Assembly: GCA_015978205.1 (NCBI GenBank)
Contig: JADWMM010000001.1
Coordinates: forward strand, 199,712 to 263,711
Source of the DNA: Alkaliphilus sp. NP8
GTDB lineage: Bacteria > Bacillota > Clostridia > Peptostreptococcales > Natronincolaceae
DNA length: 64,000 nt
Direction of reading: 5' to 3'
Positions 44,188-54,269 of this stretch are shown piece by piece. Numbering within the stretch: position 1 is the first letter of the stretch; every line of letters begins with the position of its first letter. The notes beneath the pieces are model-generated. The model was given only the letters and a program-made list of their open reading frames with translations. It searched no databases and had not been told where the DNA came from. Both the position numbers and the translations under genes were made by a program.

Positions 44188-45114
44188 TTATTTTTTTAGC
44201 TTTCTAATATCAACTACAGAGTCTACTAATCCAACAAATGAAATTGCAGTCAATAACGGACCTATAAAAAGAATTACTCCTATTACAATTATACGAACTA
44301 CTTTAGGAATATTAGTTTTTTTAATTAGAAAACTTACAACAGATATTCCTTGTAAAAAAAATAAGAAAATAAAAAGCAATGTAACATTTGTAATTAAGCT
44401 AACATGATAAATTCCTTCTATATAAGTGGTTAAATAACTTAATGTGAAAATAATGAACGAACCAAGTACAATATTAGGTGGTAGTCTAAATGTACTAAAC
44501 TGTGGAAGTTCAACTTTATTAAAATTAAAACGCTTTAATGTTGCAATCGATAAATAATAGTTTCCAACAGATATAAATAAAGATTGAATGATTAGTATCG
44601 CTGGTATAATCATTAATAAATAGTTTAATATTTGATCTACACTTAAAACATCTACTTCCATATTTTTTAGCATTTCAACCTGTGTGCTAATTATTTCTTG
44701 TGAAACAATTGCTATCTCGTCAATTATATTTATGCCAGAAATACTTAAAACAAGCTGGAATGCTACAAATATAGATAAAATTGCTACTATAGCACCTAAT
44801 CCTACTACTACATAAGGTTCTTTATTTTTACTAATATAATATCCCATTATAATAGTCATTGGACCAAAAATTAATAATAAAAAACCAGCATACAATATTT
44901 CTGTTACAATTCCTATTAGTAAACTAAATATAATAAATGATAATATAGAGTATCTAATACCATGTCTATAGGCTAAAATCATAAAAGGCACAGGAATTAG
45001 TACTATTAGTATAGATAATAAAGGTAAATACATAGTACTAAAAGCAAATATAGTTGTTATTGCCGCAATTAATGCAGCTTCTACAAGTGCCTTTTTATTG
45101 TCGTAACTGTTCAA
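44188..45114 (-). CDS. yybS: YybS-like DUF2232 membrane protein
   Basis: Integral membrane protein of 308 aa with about eight helices and the DUF2232 pattern (N-terminal ALVEAALIAAITTIFAFSTMYLPLLSILIVLIPVPFMILAYRHGIRYSILSF). Always found next to gdpP in Firmicutes; fold related to ECF S-components, function unknown. It starts at TTG after taggagtga and ends 27 bp before gdpP. Confidence 0.9.
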   Translation of the reverse strand: MNSYDNKKALVEAALIAAITTIFAFSTMYLPLLSILIVLIPVPFMILAYRHGIRYSILSFIIFSLLIGIVTEILYAGFLLLIFGPMTIIMGYYISKNKEPYVVVGLGAIVAILSIFVAFQLVLSISGINIIDEIAIVSQEIISTQVEMLKNMEVDVLSVDQILNYLLMIIPAILIIQSLFISVGNYYLSIATLKRFNFNKVELPQFSTFRLPPNIVLGSFIIFTLSYLTTYIEGIYHVSLITNVTLLFIFLFFLQGISVVSFLIKKTNIPKVVRIIVIGVILFIGPLLTAISFVGLVDSVVDIRKLKK

Positions 45115-45146
45115 TTAAAATCACTCCTAGTTATTGTCTTATAATG

Positions 45147-45482
45147 CTATTTTTCTTTTTTACGATATTCTAAGTGTTGATATAAATCTGAAAGATCTCC
45201 ATACCACTTTTCAAGGTGATGCTCTTCTAATATATGTAGCTTTGATTTTTCCTGTACCTTCTTATCTATAACTTCATATTCAATACCTAATCGTCTTCCT
45301 AAGGAATAGGTTACTAAAATAATATTAGCTAACCCTTCTATAAGTAGTTGCTGTCCTTCTTTAGCTCCTTTAAACAAAGCTTCAAAAACTGCAGATACAC
45401 TATTTAAAAGCTCACATTTAAGAAAATCTATCATCTTTATATTACGACCTATATCAACATTTTTCTTTTGAAAATCAAACAT
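45147..45482 (-). CDS. MazG-like small protein
   Basis: Helical protein of 111 aa similar to the MazG-like family of clostridia (NTP pyrophosphohydrolase fold): KEGQQLLIEGLANIILVTYSLGRRLGIEYEVIDKKVQEKSKLHILEEHHLEKWYGDLSDLYQHL. The usual EExxE metal motif of active MazG enzymes is not evident, so activity is doubtful. First gene of the yybS-gdpP-rplI group. Confidence 0.7.
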   Translation of the reverse strand: MFDFQKKNVDIGRNIKMIDFLKCELLNSVSAVFEALFKGAKEGQQLLIEGLANIILVTYSLGRRLGIEYEVIDKKVQEKSKLHILEEHHLEKWYGDLSDLYQHLEYRKKEK

Positions 45483-45667
45483 TAATATCCCTCCAGAATG
45501 TCACTTAAATGACTATTCTATATATATTCTATTATATACCACTCTTTTCCTTCTATTAAAATCATATTGTTACTTTTTATACTCCATATTCTGCTAAGTA
45601 TACATATTTTAATATGTATAGTATCTTTCTATTATATACTATTTTTAAAATTGTGGCACCTATATAT

Positions 45668-45694
45668 AAAAAAATCATCTTAGATGATTTTTTT
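45668..45694 (-). terminator. intrinsic terminator after bofA
   Basis: Hairpin aaaaaaatcatc-tta-gatgattttttt at the 3' end of the BofA-like gene, T tract on the minus strand. The rest of 45483-45667 is AT-rich with no gene I can support. Confidence 0.85.
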
Positions 45695-45959
45695 ATATTA
45701 CATATTTTAATAATAGCAATAAAATTACTCCAGGCATACCTAGTATACCAACGACAACAGCATTAAAAGGATTTATTACTAAAGAAATACCCCAAATCTC
45801 ACCAATTAAATTTACAAAAAAAAGTAAGATTCCGCCTAATATACTATTCCATATTAATCTTATTATCCATTTTAATGGAACTAATAAAATCCATCCTAAT
45901 GCATATAATAAAATTAGTCCTACAGCATAAGCTAATATAATATTTAATTCTAACTCCAC
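45693..45959 (-). CDS. bofA: pro-sigma-K processing inhibitor BofA family protein
   Basis: Protein of 88 aa with two to three membrane helices. The family core is NSILGGILLFFVNLIGEIWGISLVINPFNAVVVGILGMPGVILLLLLKYVI. In Bacillus, BofA restrains SpoIVFB, the protease that activates sigma K, in the forespore outer membrane. It sits 193 bp downstream of the DUF2508 (YaaL) gene, its usual neighbour. Ribosome binding site ggaggga. Confidence 0.88.
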   Translation of the reverse strand: MELELNIILAYAVGLILLYALGWILLVPLKWIIRLIWNSILGGILLFFVNLIGEIWGISLVINPFNAVVVGILGMPGVILLLLLKYVI

Positions 45960-46090
45960 TTAAACTCCCTCCCACTATTTATTTTTACTTGGAAGCCCTA
46001 GATTTACTCCAAATCAAACACAGATGTCCAAAATTAGTTTAATTCATATTTTTTATTATATAACAAAATGGAATTTCATATATAATAAAA

Positions 46091-46120
46091 AATAAGAAGT
46101 AGCATATGACTACTTCTTAT
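46091..46120 (-). terminator. intrinsic terminator after DUF2508 gene
   Basis: Perfect stem ataagaagtag / ctacttcttat with A/T tracts between bofA and the DUF2508 gene. Confidence 0.8.
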
Positions 46121-46152
46121 ATTATATAACTATTTTTAACATAATATGATAT

Positions 46153-46458
46153 CTAGTGCAAATTCATCTTTATTCCATTAGCCTTTGCCTGTTTTAAAAG
46201 ATACGTGTATCTCGCTTTAGTAGCTTCTAATTTATATATAGCATGATCTACTAAGTCGGGGTCACTGCTTACACTATGAAAAAAGTTTTCTGCATCTCGC
46301 CATTCTTCGTAAGCTTTTTTTATATTTTGTACTAATTGCTGATCGTCATCTATTTCTTGATCTTTTATCTGATATACCCTATTATATAGACCTTCTAAAA
46401 CGTTGGCTAACCCTGTAAGTGTCTTCTCTTTTTTTGTAACTATTTCTTTTTCTTCCAT
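46153..46458 (-). CDS. DUF2508 (YaaL-like) protein
   Basis: Soluble helical protein of 101 aa matching DUF2508: VQNIKKAYEEWRDAENFFHSVSSDPDLVDHAIYKLEATKARYTYLLKQAK. Normally encoded between recR and bofA; here it precedes bofA while recR is 12 kb away. Function unknown. The start is the Met after GGAGGGGGA, not the upstream ORF start. Confidence 0.88.
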   Translation of the reverse strand: MEEKEIVTKKEKTLTGLANVLEGLYNRVYQIKDQEIDDDQQLVQNIKKAYEEWRDAENFFHSVSSDPDLVDHAIYKLEATKARYTYLLKQAKANGIKMNLH

Positions 46459-46562
46459 TATAGATCCCCCTCCAGACCTCAATATTATCTATAATGCTAT
46501 CCATTTTTCATTATATTATACCTACATTTTTTTAAAATAGCACTGTGTATCTACCTTTTATA

Positions 46563-47885
46563 TTATAAAATATCTGCTGCCAATTGTGCTAAAGATGATC
46601 TCTCGACTTTATTAAATGTTACATGTGCAGCTATATCTTGCTCCTTAAATTTATTAATAACATATGTTAACCCATTACACTCACTGTCTAAATAAGGATG
46701 ATCAATTTGCTGTGTATCACCCATTAAAACTATTTTACTTCCTTCTCCAACACGAGTGATAATAGTCTTCACCTCATGTCTAGTTAAGTTTTGTGCTTCG
46801 TCAATTATAATAAATTGATTTGGTAAGCTTCTACCCCTAATATAAGTTAAAGCTTCTATTTCAACTCTATTCATTCCAACTAGTGTATCTTCTAGCTTTG
46901 CAAATGACTTTGTTCCTAAAAGTAGTTCTAAATTGTCATAAATAGGTTGAACCCAAGGCCTAAGCTTCTCATTTTTATCCCCTGGTAAATACCCAATATC
47001 TCTACCTACTGGAATAACTGGCTTTGTAATTAATAGTTTTTTATAGCTTCTTTCATCGTTAACTTTATATAGTCCTGTAGCTAATGATAATAATGTTTTT
47101 CCTGTTCCTGCCTTTCCTGTTAAGGTAACCAGTCTAATATCATCATTTAATAAAGCCTCTATGGCCATACGCTGTTCTACATTTCTTCCACTTATACCCC
47201 AATATATATTTTCTCCGAAAATTAAAGATTTAATTGATCCTGAACTTTTATCGAATCTTCCTACTGCGGATTTATTCACAATATCATCTGCTTTTAATAT
47301 AATGAATTGATTTGAGAAAAATTTTTCATCTCTAAAATGATCTGTTTCTAAATATCCTTTTTCATAAAATTGATCTATTAGGTACGATGGCATATTGTAT
47401 GTTTTATAACCTACATATTTTTCATAGATATATTCTTCTATTTTATCATGTAAATAATCTTGACTTTCTATATTTAAACTATCTGCTTTAATTCTCATTA
47501 TTACATCTTTACTAACTAAAACCACTTTGTTTTCAATTCCTTTTTCTGTTTGTAAGTTTAAAGCAACTGCCAATATTCTATTGTCATTATTTATTTCGTT
47601 AAACCATTTAGCCATATTTTTAAAACTTCTATGATTAAGCTCTACTTTTAAAACTCCACCGTTTTCTAACTTTACACCTTTATTTAAACTATTTTGCTTT
47701 CTTAAATTATCTAATTCCCTTGCAATTTGTCTAGCATTTCTTCCAATAATATCTGATAAGTTCTTTTTTTTATCTATTTCTTCTATAACAACTGATGGAA
47801 TAATAATTAAATTATCTCCAAATGCGTATATACTCCTTGGGTCATGTAAAAGCACACTGGTATCAAGTACAAAGGTTTTTTGCAT
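46563..47885 (-). CDS. PhoH-family ATPase with PIN domain (YlaK-like)
   Basis: Protein of 440 aa: an N-terminal PIN nuclease domain (TFVLDTSVLLHDPRSIYAFGDNLIIIPSVVIEEIDKKK) fused to a PhoH-type P-loop ATPase with Walker A TGKAGTGKTLLSLATGL and Walker B IIDEAQNLTRHEVK. Such PIN-PhoH proteins are predicted RNA helicase-nucleases. The start is the Met 6 nt after AGAGG, 19 codons inside the ORF-track start. It stands alone. Confidence 0.92.
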   Translation of the reverse strand: MQKTFVLDTSVLLHDPRSIYAFGDNLIIIPSVVIEEIDKKKNLSDIIGRNARQIARELDNLRKQNSLNKGVKLENGGVLKVELNHRSFKNMAKWFNEINNDNRILAVALNLQTEKGIENKVVLVSKDVIMRIKADSLNIESQDYLHDKIEEYIYEKYVGYKTYNMPSYLIDQFYEKGYLETDHFRDEKFFSNQFIILKADDIVNKSAVGRFDKSSGSIKSLIFGENIYWGISGRNVEQRMAIEALLNDDIRLVTLTGKAGTGKTLLSLATGLYKVNDERSYKKLLITKPVIPVGRDIGYLPGDKNEKLRPWVQPIYDNLELLLGTKSFAKLEDTLVGMNRVEIEALTYIRGRSLPNQFIIIDEAQNLTRHEVKTIITRVGEGSKIVLMGDTQQIDHPYLDSECNGLTYVINKFKEQDIAAHVTFNKVERSSLAQLAADIL

Positions 47886-48061
47886 AAATACCTCTACTAT
47901 TATAGAGGTCTTCACCGTCCTTTCTATTGTAAGTCTTTCCACTAGTATTATATGTTTATTAAATTAAAATGGAATTAATGTATTAAAATTTTAAAATAGA
48001 TTAAATCTTAAAATTATTGTTTTAAATTCTATTTTATAGTTATTAAAATATGCTTTTGTAT

Positions 48062-48118
48062 ACAAAAAAAAGACCTATTTAAAATTTAGAAGATAACTTC
48101 TCTAAACTTAAAATAGAT
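48062..48118 (-). terminator. terminator-like hairpin after hemerythrin gene
   Basis: Long imperfect stem ctattttaagtttagaga / ctaaattttaaatag followed by TTTTTTTT on the minus strand, 43 bp after the hemerythrin stop. Confidence 0.65.
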
Positions 48119-48160
48119 CCTTAATTCTTATATTTTAAAATTAATTTAAATTAAATTTTA

Positions 48161-48565
48161 CTAATTCTGTATAGTACCTATGTATTTAAAATCTGTTCCT
48201 ACAATATGCCTAGATACCCAGTTAATAATAAATTCTATCATGTCTAAAACTACTTGCTTTTGATTCATATCAATATCTTTTGCTAATGTTTCATTAAGTT
48301 TATCTATAAATTTTTGATGTTCTTTTTTGTGACTATTTATATCTGCATAATTAAACTTTTCCATAAGCTCTTCTTCATAACCAAAATGATATTTTGTATA
48401 GTCACTTAATTCAGTTAATAATGCTATTATTTCATCATAATGATCTGATCCATCATCTAAAGAAACTAAATTATACAATTCAGATCCAATATCAAATAAC
48501 CTTTTGTGTTGATTATCTACTTCTTCAATACCTGTTTTAAACTTATCCTTCCACTTAAAAATCAT
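48161..48565 (-). CDS. bacteriohemerythrin
   Basis: Di-iron O2-binding protein of 134 aa. The ligand pattern is complete: His in EEVDNQHKRLF, His in DDGSDHYDE, His and Glu in YTKYHFGYEEELME, His-x3-His in NSHKKEHQKF, and His and Asp in VSRHIVGTDFKY. In anaerobes such proteins are thought to sense, store or deliver O2 or iron. Ribosome binding site gggaggag. Confidence 0.93.
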   Translation of the reverse strand: MIFKWKDKFKTGIEEVDNQHKRLFDIGSELYNLVSLDDGSDHYDEIIALLTELSDYTKYHFGYEEELMEKFNYADINSHKKEHQKFIDKLNETLAKDIDMNQKQVVLDMIEFIINWVSRHIVGTDFKYIGTIQN

Positions 48566-48594
48566 ACTACAACTCCTCCCTTTAAACTATTAAA

Positions 48595-49014
48595 TTAATT
48601 ATTTTTGTTGCTTTCTAGTTTACTATCTTTAGTCTTTATTTCACTTTTAATAACTTCATTGTTTAAATCTTTATTTTTATTTTCAATAGTATCCGTATTT
48701 ATTTTAACATATTCTTCTGAATTAGTATGTAACTCCTCTATCTTTTGTTTTAAGGAGTCATTTTCCTCTTGTAGAACTGTTCCTTCTTTTGTTAAGTTCT
48801 TTATTTTTTTATTTAGTTTCATCTGCTTTATAAGACCTAATAATAATACAATAATTGCTCCTAATACTGCAGAACCTAGTATTACCAAAGCCTGAGATAC
48901 TGAAAACTCTGTAAATAAAACTTTAATATTTACCGGATTTGCATTTTGCAAAGCAAATGTTGCAACTAAAATTGCAAATAGCATTGATATAACAAATTTT
49001 GTTTGCATTTTCAT
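48595..49014 (-). CDS. LapA-like (DUF1049) membrane protein
   Basis: Protein of 139 aa with two membrane helices (VISMLFAILVATFALQNA; ALVILGSAVLGAIIVLLLGLI) separated by a short extracellular PVNIKVLFTEFSVS segment, then a coiled-coil cytoplasmic tail (VLQEENDSLKQKIEELHTNSEEY). The topology and the FALQN/NPVNIKVLF pattern match LapA/DUF1049, which assists envelope assembly in Gram-negatives; the role in Firmicutes is unknown. Ends 29 bp before hemerythrin. Confidence 0.85.
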   Translation of the reverse strand: MKMQTKFVISMLFAILVATFALQNANPVNIKVLFTEFSVSQALVILGSAVLGAIIVLLLGLIKQMKLNKKIKNLTKEGTVLQEENDSLKQKIEELHTNSEEYVKINTDTIENKNKDLNNEVIKSEIKTKDSKLESNKNN

Positions 49015-49136
49015 TGCCTTTTCCCTCCTTTAATTTAAAATTTATATATTATTCTTGTTTAATACATGGGATTTATACCCATTAATAATAATCTTAATCC
49101 AATGGTTTGTAAAGTATTTCTGTAGATATATTTACA

Positions 49137-49196
49137 AAAAACAATCCTCTTTAAGCAATAATTTTAAACTTATATGCTTAAAGAGGGTTTTATTAT
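49137..49196 (-). terminator. intrinsic terminator after DUF1540 gene
   Basis: Stem aacccTCTTTAAGCA.../...TGCTTAAAGAGGatt with TTTTTT on the minus-strand exit side. Confidence 0.75.
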
Positions 49197-49211
49197 TTTT
49201 GTGCGTTATAT

Positions 49212-49391
49212 TTAATGCATTTGATTTTCAGGTACAAATGTTGCACAATCAGTTTCTTGTGTATCCTTAGCATTTTTAGGTGTAACTTCTATTTTTGATG
49301 CTGTACAATGATCTCCACTCATATAATAATGACAAGTATTTACAACACATTTAATTCCACTATTAGGTTGATTCATTTTTTCTGCTCTCAT
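49212..49391 (-). CDS. DUF1540 cysteine-rich small protein
   Basis: Protein of 59 aa, below the ORF-track limit: MRAEKMNQPNSGIKCVVNTCHYY, then SGDHCTASKIEV and QETDCATF. The C-x4-C, C-x-A and TDCATF pattern is the DUF1540 signature, a probable metal-binding knuckle common in clostridia. Ribosome binding site GAGG, 7 nt before ATG. Function unknown. Confidence 0.9.
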   Translation of the reverse strand: MRAEKMNQPNSGIKCVVNTCHYYMSGDHCTASKIEVTPKNAKDTQETDCATFVPENQMH

Positions 49392-49547
49392 ATATTAACC
49401 TCCTATATATTAATATTGTTTTATCAATAATATTATTTGTAAAACTTAATATTTTATACAAAAGGTTTATTACTTGTTTTTAATATATTTAATAATGAGT
49501 TCATCTAATTTTTGACTAATGATTAATACTTAATCATTAAAATATGT

Positions 49548-51965
49548 CTAAATATTATTTTTCGTGTTTTTTAATAAATACTCCATTTTTTCTACATTTA
49601 ATGGTTGGCTAAATAAATAACCTTGTCCCAACTGACATCCTAAGTTTTTTAAATATAACAATTGTTCATTAGTTTCTATTCCTTCAGCTACTACTAATAA
49701 ATTTAAACTTTTAGCCATTGCAATAATTGACTTTACTAAGTTTTGTCTTTTAAAAACACTTACTAAATCGTCCACAAAAATTTTATCTATTTTTAATTTA
49801 TCTAATTCAAAAAGATCCAATTGACCAAGCGAAGAAAAACCTGTTCCAAAATCATCCATAGATATTTTAATTCCCTTAGCTTTTAATTGTTTTAAGTTTT
49901 TAATTATTTTTGATATTTGTCCTGAAGATACACTCTCTGTTATTTCTAATTCAATATTACTAAAATCAACATTATTTCTTTTTAATATATTTATTACTTT
50001 ACTAGCAAATCCACTTCGTTCTAATTGTTTTACAGATATGTTTACAGCTATAGGAATTAGAGTATATCCCTTGTTTTTCCATAAGTTTATTTGTTTACAT
50101 ACTTCTTCTAAAACCCATTCTCCTATAGAAATAATTTGTCCTGTTTTTTCGGCTACAGGTATAAATTCTCCTGGAGAAACCCTGCCTAAAATAGAATTTT
50201 CCCACCTTAGTAAAGCTTCTGCTGCTACAATCTTTTGATTTTCTATATGAAATATAGGTTGGTAATAAATAGAAAGCTCTTTATTATATATTGCCCTTAC
50301 TAAATAATTAGATATAAAAAATTTCTGCTCAATTTCTTGAGACATCTCTTTTGAATAAAAGCAAAAACTTTCATTCACTTTATGTTTTGACTTATACATT
50401 GCTATATTAGCATATCTTACTAAAGTTTCCGCTTTATTTGCATCTTGAGGAAACCTACTTATTCCAATATTAACTTTTAAATGTAATGTTGTATTTTTTA
50501 TATTATAAGGTTGAGTTATTTTATATAATAAATCTTTAATAAGACTCTCAACATCTTCTATATTATCTTTATTATATAAAATTGCAAAATCATCTCCACC
50601 AAATCTTGATAATAAGCAGTCATCAGCGACTAATAAAGATATTCTTTTAGAAATTTCAATTAGTAACTTATCTCCAATAAGATGTCCTAATGAATCATTT
50701 ATTTCTTTAAATCCTTCTATATCCATAATAATAACAGAAAACCTGTTAGTAGAAATTTTATTGCTTTCTTCTTCATACTCCATAATACATCTATCTGTTA
50801 TTTCTAAAAAATAATTTCTGTTATACAATTGAGTTAATACATCTTTTTGTTGAAGTTCTAAAAATCTTCTATCAATTTTCTTTTTTTCAGATAAATCCTT
50901 AAAAATAGCTACGTAATGTGTTATTTTACCATAATTATTTTTTATACTTTGAACAGTTATCCATTCAGAATGTATACTTCCTTTTTTATCTCTTATCCAT
51001 ATTTCTCCGCTCCATCTTCCTTTGCTTAATAATTCATCCCATAATTCTTCATAAAATTTAGAATCATGAAAATCAGATTTTAATATATCAGTTGTTTTAT
51101 TATATACTTCTTCTAAAGAATAACCTGTTATTTCTATAAATGCATTATTAATCCATTGTATATATCTTTTACTATTAATTATTAATACGCCTTCTGAATT
51201 ATTTTCAAGTGTTTTTTTAAACAAATGAAGTTGTCTTTCATTAGACTTTTTCCTAGAAATATCTATATATATATCGTATACTCCAATTATTTCATTATTA
51301 TAAATAATTGGATAGTCCAACATTTCAACTTCTATTAATTTACCATCTTTTCTTTTTCTTAAACCTTCATGTTTTAATAATTCCCCACTGTATACTAATT
51401 CTATATTTCTATTTATATTATCTATATTTTCAGGTGATGAAACTAAGTCAGCAATAGACCTATCTTGTGCTTCTTTTAAAGAATACTGAAACATATTAGT
51501 AAAATTATGATTTATATTGACAACTCTATGTTCTTTGTCTAGAATAGCAACTGCATAAGGTGAGGCAAAAAACAATTCATCAAACATTAATTTATCTTTT
51601 TCATTATTGTTCATTACAATTACATAAGATATATTGTTTTTATTATATATTTTAGTCTCTGCTAAAAAAAGTTCTCCATTTTTTCGTTTATGTAACCATT
51701 GAAAAGATGCATATTCCTTATTATTGAGTATACTTTCAATAATTTCCTTGCCTTTAACTGTGGAAAGTCTACCATCTCTTTGCTTTTCAGGAGATAAATC
51801 GTATGGCTTTAATCCAACAATCTCTTCTTTTTTATCGTAGCCAAACATATCCACTGCTATCTTATTACAATCAATAATAAACGAATCTTTTAATACATAT
51901 AATGCGCAAGGGAGTATATCTTTTAATTCTTCAAAATCTAGCTTATAACTTTTTTTATTATCCAT
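49548..51965 (-). CDS. PAS-GGDEF-EAL c-di-GMP signalling protein
   Basis: Cytoplasmic protein of 805 aa with three PAS domains (about 10-125, 130-245, 255-370), then GGDEF (~385-540) and EAL (~555-800). The EAL domain keeps AEALLRW, the ITESV and SMDDFGTGFSSL motifs and QGYLFSQPL, so phosphodiesterase activity is likely. The GGDEF signature reads FGGDDF, a Glu-to-Asp change that may lower cyclase activity. No membrane helix. PAS sensors suggest a redox or ligand input. Start uncertain between GTG (51977) and ATG (51965). Confidence 0.94.
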   Translation of the reverse strand: MDNKKSYKLDFEELKDILPCALYVLKDSFIIDCNKIAVDMFGYDKKEEIVGLKPYDLSPEKQRDGRLSTVKGKEIIESILNNKEYASFQWLHKRKNGELFLAETKIYNKNNISYVIVMNNNEKDKLMFDELFFASPYAVAILDKEHRVVNINHNFTNMFQYSLKEAQDRSIADLVSSPENIDNINRNIELVYSGELLKHEGLRKRKDGKLIEVEMLDYPIIYNNEIIGVYDIYIDISRKKSNERQLHLFKKTLENNSEGVLIINSKRYIQWINNAFIEITGYSLEEVYNKTTDILKSDFHDSKFYEELWDELLSKGRWSGEIWIRDKKGSIHSEWITVQSIKNNYGKITHYVAIFKDLSEKKKIDRRFLELQQKDVLTQLYNRNYFLEITDRCIMEYEEESNKISTNRFSVIIMDIEGFKEINDSLGHLIGDKLLIEISKRISLLVADDCLLSRFGGDDFAILYNKDNIEDVESLIKDLLYKITQPYNIKNTTLHLKVNIGISRFPQDANKAETLVRYANIAMYKSKHKVNESFCFYSKEMSQEIEQKFFISNYLVRAIYNKELSIYYQPIFHIENQKIVAAEALLRWENSILGRVSPGEFIPVAEKTGQIISIGEWVLEEVCKQINLWKNKGYTLIPIAVNISVKQLERSGFASKVINILKRNNVDFSNIELEITESVSSGQISKIIKNLKQLKAKGIKISMDDFGTGFSSLGQLDLFELDKLKIDKIFVDDLVSVFKRQNLVKSIIAMAKSLNLLVVAEGIETNEQLLYLKNLGCQLGQGYLFSQPLNVEKMEYLLKNTKNNI

Positions 51966-52185
51966 TAATATTCCCACTCCCTACTTTTATTTGAGTGCTT
52001 TATTATATTTCGTTTTTATATTAAAAAAAATATTTTGTCAATTCGATTATACCATTATTATCCTTTTGACACAATTACACATACTTTGTTTTTAAAAGAC
52101 AAATATATATAATAAACCTTAGTATTTTAACTCTAAATTTACATTCTTATATAAATAAAGCCTTAGTACCAATAAAATAAAAACC

Positions 52186-52229
52186 ATGGATAATTCAGTA
52201 TAAAACTGATATTTACCCATGATTTTAGA
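52186..52229 (-). terminator. intrinsic terminator after glmS
   Basis: Hairpin aaaatcatgggtaaatatcagt / actgaattatccatggttttt, 46 bp beyond the glmS stop codon. Confidence 0.8.
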
Positions 52230-52274
52230 TTGTTCATTTTAAATTAAGTTAATTTATATTTCCTCGGCAATAGC

Positions 52275-54104
52275 CTACTCTACTGTAACTGATTTCGCTA
52301 AATTTCTTGGCTTATCTACATCGCAGCCTCGCTTTACAGCTACATGATACGATAATAATTGTAATGGAATAATAGCTAAAGGAGCTATTACATCATCTGC
52401 TGCATCTGGTACATATATAACTTCATCTGCTGACTTTTCTACAGAAGTATTTCCTTCCTTAGAAACAGCAATTATATATCCACCTCTTGCCTTTACTTCT
52501 CTCATATTGCTTATCATCTTATCGTATAAATGATCTTGTGTAGCTAATGATATAGTAGGTGTTCCTTCTTCTATTAATGCTAGAGTTCCATGCTTTAATT
52601 CACCTGCTGCCATAGCCTCTGAATGAATATAAGTTACTTCTTTTAACTTTAAAGATCCTTCTAATGCCATATTATAATCTATGCCTCTTCCAATAAAGAA
52701 AACATCTTCTTTTTCTGTCATTTTAGATGCGATTTCTTCTAGTTTAGAAGTATCTTTTAATATATATTCAACCTTTTCTGGAAGCGTTGAAAGTTCTTTT
52801 AAGATATTATTGTATTTTTCGTCACTTATATTATCTGTTAACTTTCCTAAATATAAGGCCATAATTATAAATGCAGCTACTTGAGTTGTGTATGCCTTTG
52901 TTGATGCAACTGCTATTTCTGGTCCAGCCCATGTATATAATATATCATCAGCTTCTCTAGCTATAGAGCTTCCAACTACATTACATACAGCTAATGTTCT
53001 CGCTCCTTTTTCTTTAGCAAGTCTTAATGCTGCTAAAGTATCCGCTGTTTCTCCAGACTGACTTACAACTATCATTAATGTCTTATCATCTATAAAAGGA
53101 TTGTTATATCTAAACTCAGATGCAACATCTGTTAATACTGGAATTTTAGCATACTTTTCTATTAAGCTTTTTCCTACGATTCCAGCATGATATGCTGTAC
53201 CACAAGCAACTATATATATCTTATTTATACCTTTTATATATTCTTCTGTAAGATCAATATCATCTAATCTAATATCATTATCCTTAGTTATTCTAGGTGA
53301 AATCGTATCTCTTAATGCTTTTGGCTGTTCAAATATTTCTTTTATCATAAAGTGGTCGTAACCACCTTTTTCTGCTTGGTCTATATCCCAAGTTATATTA
53401 TAAACTTCCTTTTCTACTTTATTACCTTCAAAGTCCATTATAGATACATGATCTTTCTTTAATACTGCCATTTCTCCATTTTCTAATAAATATATATTTC
53501 TGGTATAGTTTATAACTGCAGGTATATCTGATGCTATAAAGTTTTCTCCTTCTCCTACACCTATAATTAAAGGACTGTCTTTTCTTACTGCTATTAACTT
53601 GTCTGGATCATCTTTTGACACTATAGCAAGTGCAAATGCTCCTTCTAGTCTTGCTATGGTCTTTTTAACTGCATCTAGTAAATCTCCTTTATAATAATTA
53701 TCTATAAGGCAAGGAATAACTTCTGTATCTGTTTCTGATAAGAAATTATATCCTTTTTCTATAAGCTCATCTTTTAAATCATTAAAGTTTTCTATTATTC
53801 CATTATGAACTACAGCTATATTTTTAGATGAATTAAAATGAGGATGTGAGTTTCTATCAGATGGCTCTCCGTGAGTTGCCCATCTCGTATGTCCTATACC
53901 TATATTCCCATTTACCTTTATTTTTTTCGTGTTTTCTTCTAATACTGCTAATCTACCTTTACTTTTTCTAATATCTAGATTTTGATTATCATCTAATACA
54001 GCTATTCCTGCTGAATCGTAACCTCTATACTCTAATTTTTCTAATCCATTTACTAATACATCTATCGATTGTTTATTACCTATATATCCAACTATTCCAC
54101 ACAT
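52275..54104 (-). CDS. glmS: glutamine--fructose-6-phosphate aminotransferase (isomerizing)
   Basis: Makes glucosamine-6-phosphate, the first step toward UDP-GlcNAc (609 aa). Nucleophile Cys2 is in MCGIVGYIGNKQ. The glutaminase domain (1-240) includes GIGHTRWATHGEPSDRNSHPH and IAVVHNGIIENF. Two SIS isomerase domains follow (IVACGTAYHAG; VVSQSGETADTLAALRLAK; the C-terminus ends KPRNLAKSVTVE). Feeds MurA in this same window. Controlled by the ribozyme in its leader. Confidence 0.98.
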   Translation of the reverse strand: MCGIVGYIGNKQSIDVLVNGLEKLEYRGYDSAGIAVLDDNQNLDIRKSKGRLAVLEENTKKIKVNGNIGIGHTRWATHGEPSDRNSHPHFNSSKNIAVVHNGIIENFNDLKDELIEKGYNFLSETDTEVIPCLIDNYYKGDLLDAVKKTIARLEGAFALAIVSKDDPDKLIAVRKDSPLIIGVGEGENFIASDIPAVINYTRNIYLLENGEMAVLKKDHVSIMDFEGNKVEKEVYNITWDIDQAEKGGYDHFMIKEIFEQPKALRDTISPRITKDNDIRLDDIDLTEEYIKGINKIYIVACGTAYHAGIVGKSLIEKYAKIPVLTDVASEFRYNNPFIDDKTLMIVVSQSGETADTLAALRLAKEKGARTLAVCNVVGSSIAREADDILYTWAGPEIAVASTKAYTTQVAAFIIMALYLGKLTDNISDEKYNNILKELSTLPEKVEYILKDTSKLEEIASKMTEKEDVFFIGRGIDYNMALEGSLKLKEVTYIHSEAMAAGELKHGTLALIEEGTPTISLATQDHLYDKMISNMREVKARGGYIIAVSKEGNTSVEKSADEVIYVPDAADDVIAPLAIIPLQLLSYHVAVKRGCDVDKPRNLAKSVTVE

Positions 54105-54269
54105 GTCTAATCTCCTTCCAATTCTTAAAAACTTAAAGAATTATATGGTTTTATTTTTTTCAAAATTCCTACTTTTATCCTGTAAACTTAATATAATAAA
54201 TTTACTTGTTTAAAACAACAAAATAAAGAATAGCAAAAATAAGCCTCTAGAAATATAAAAATATTTCAA

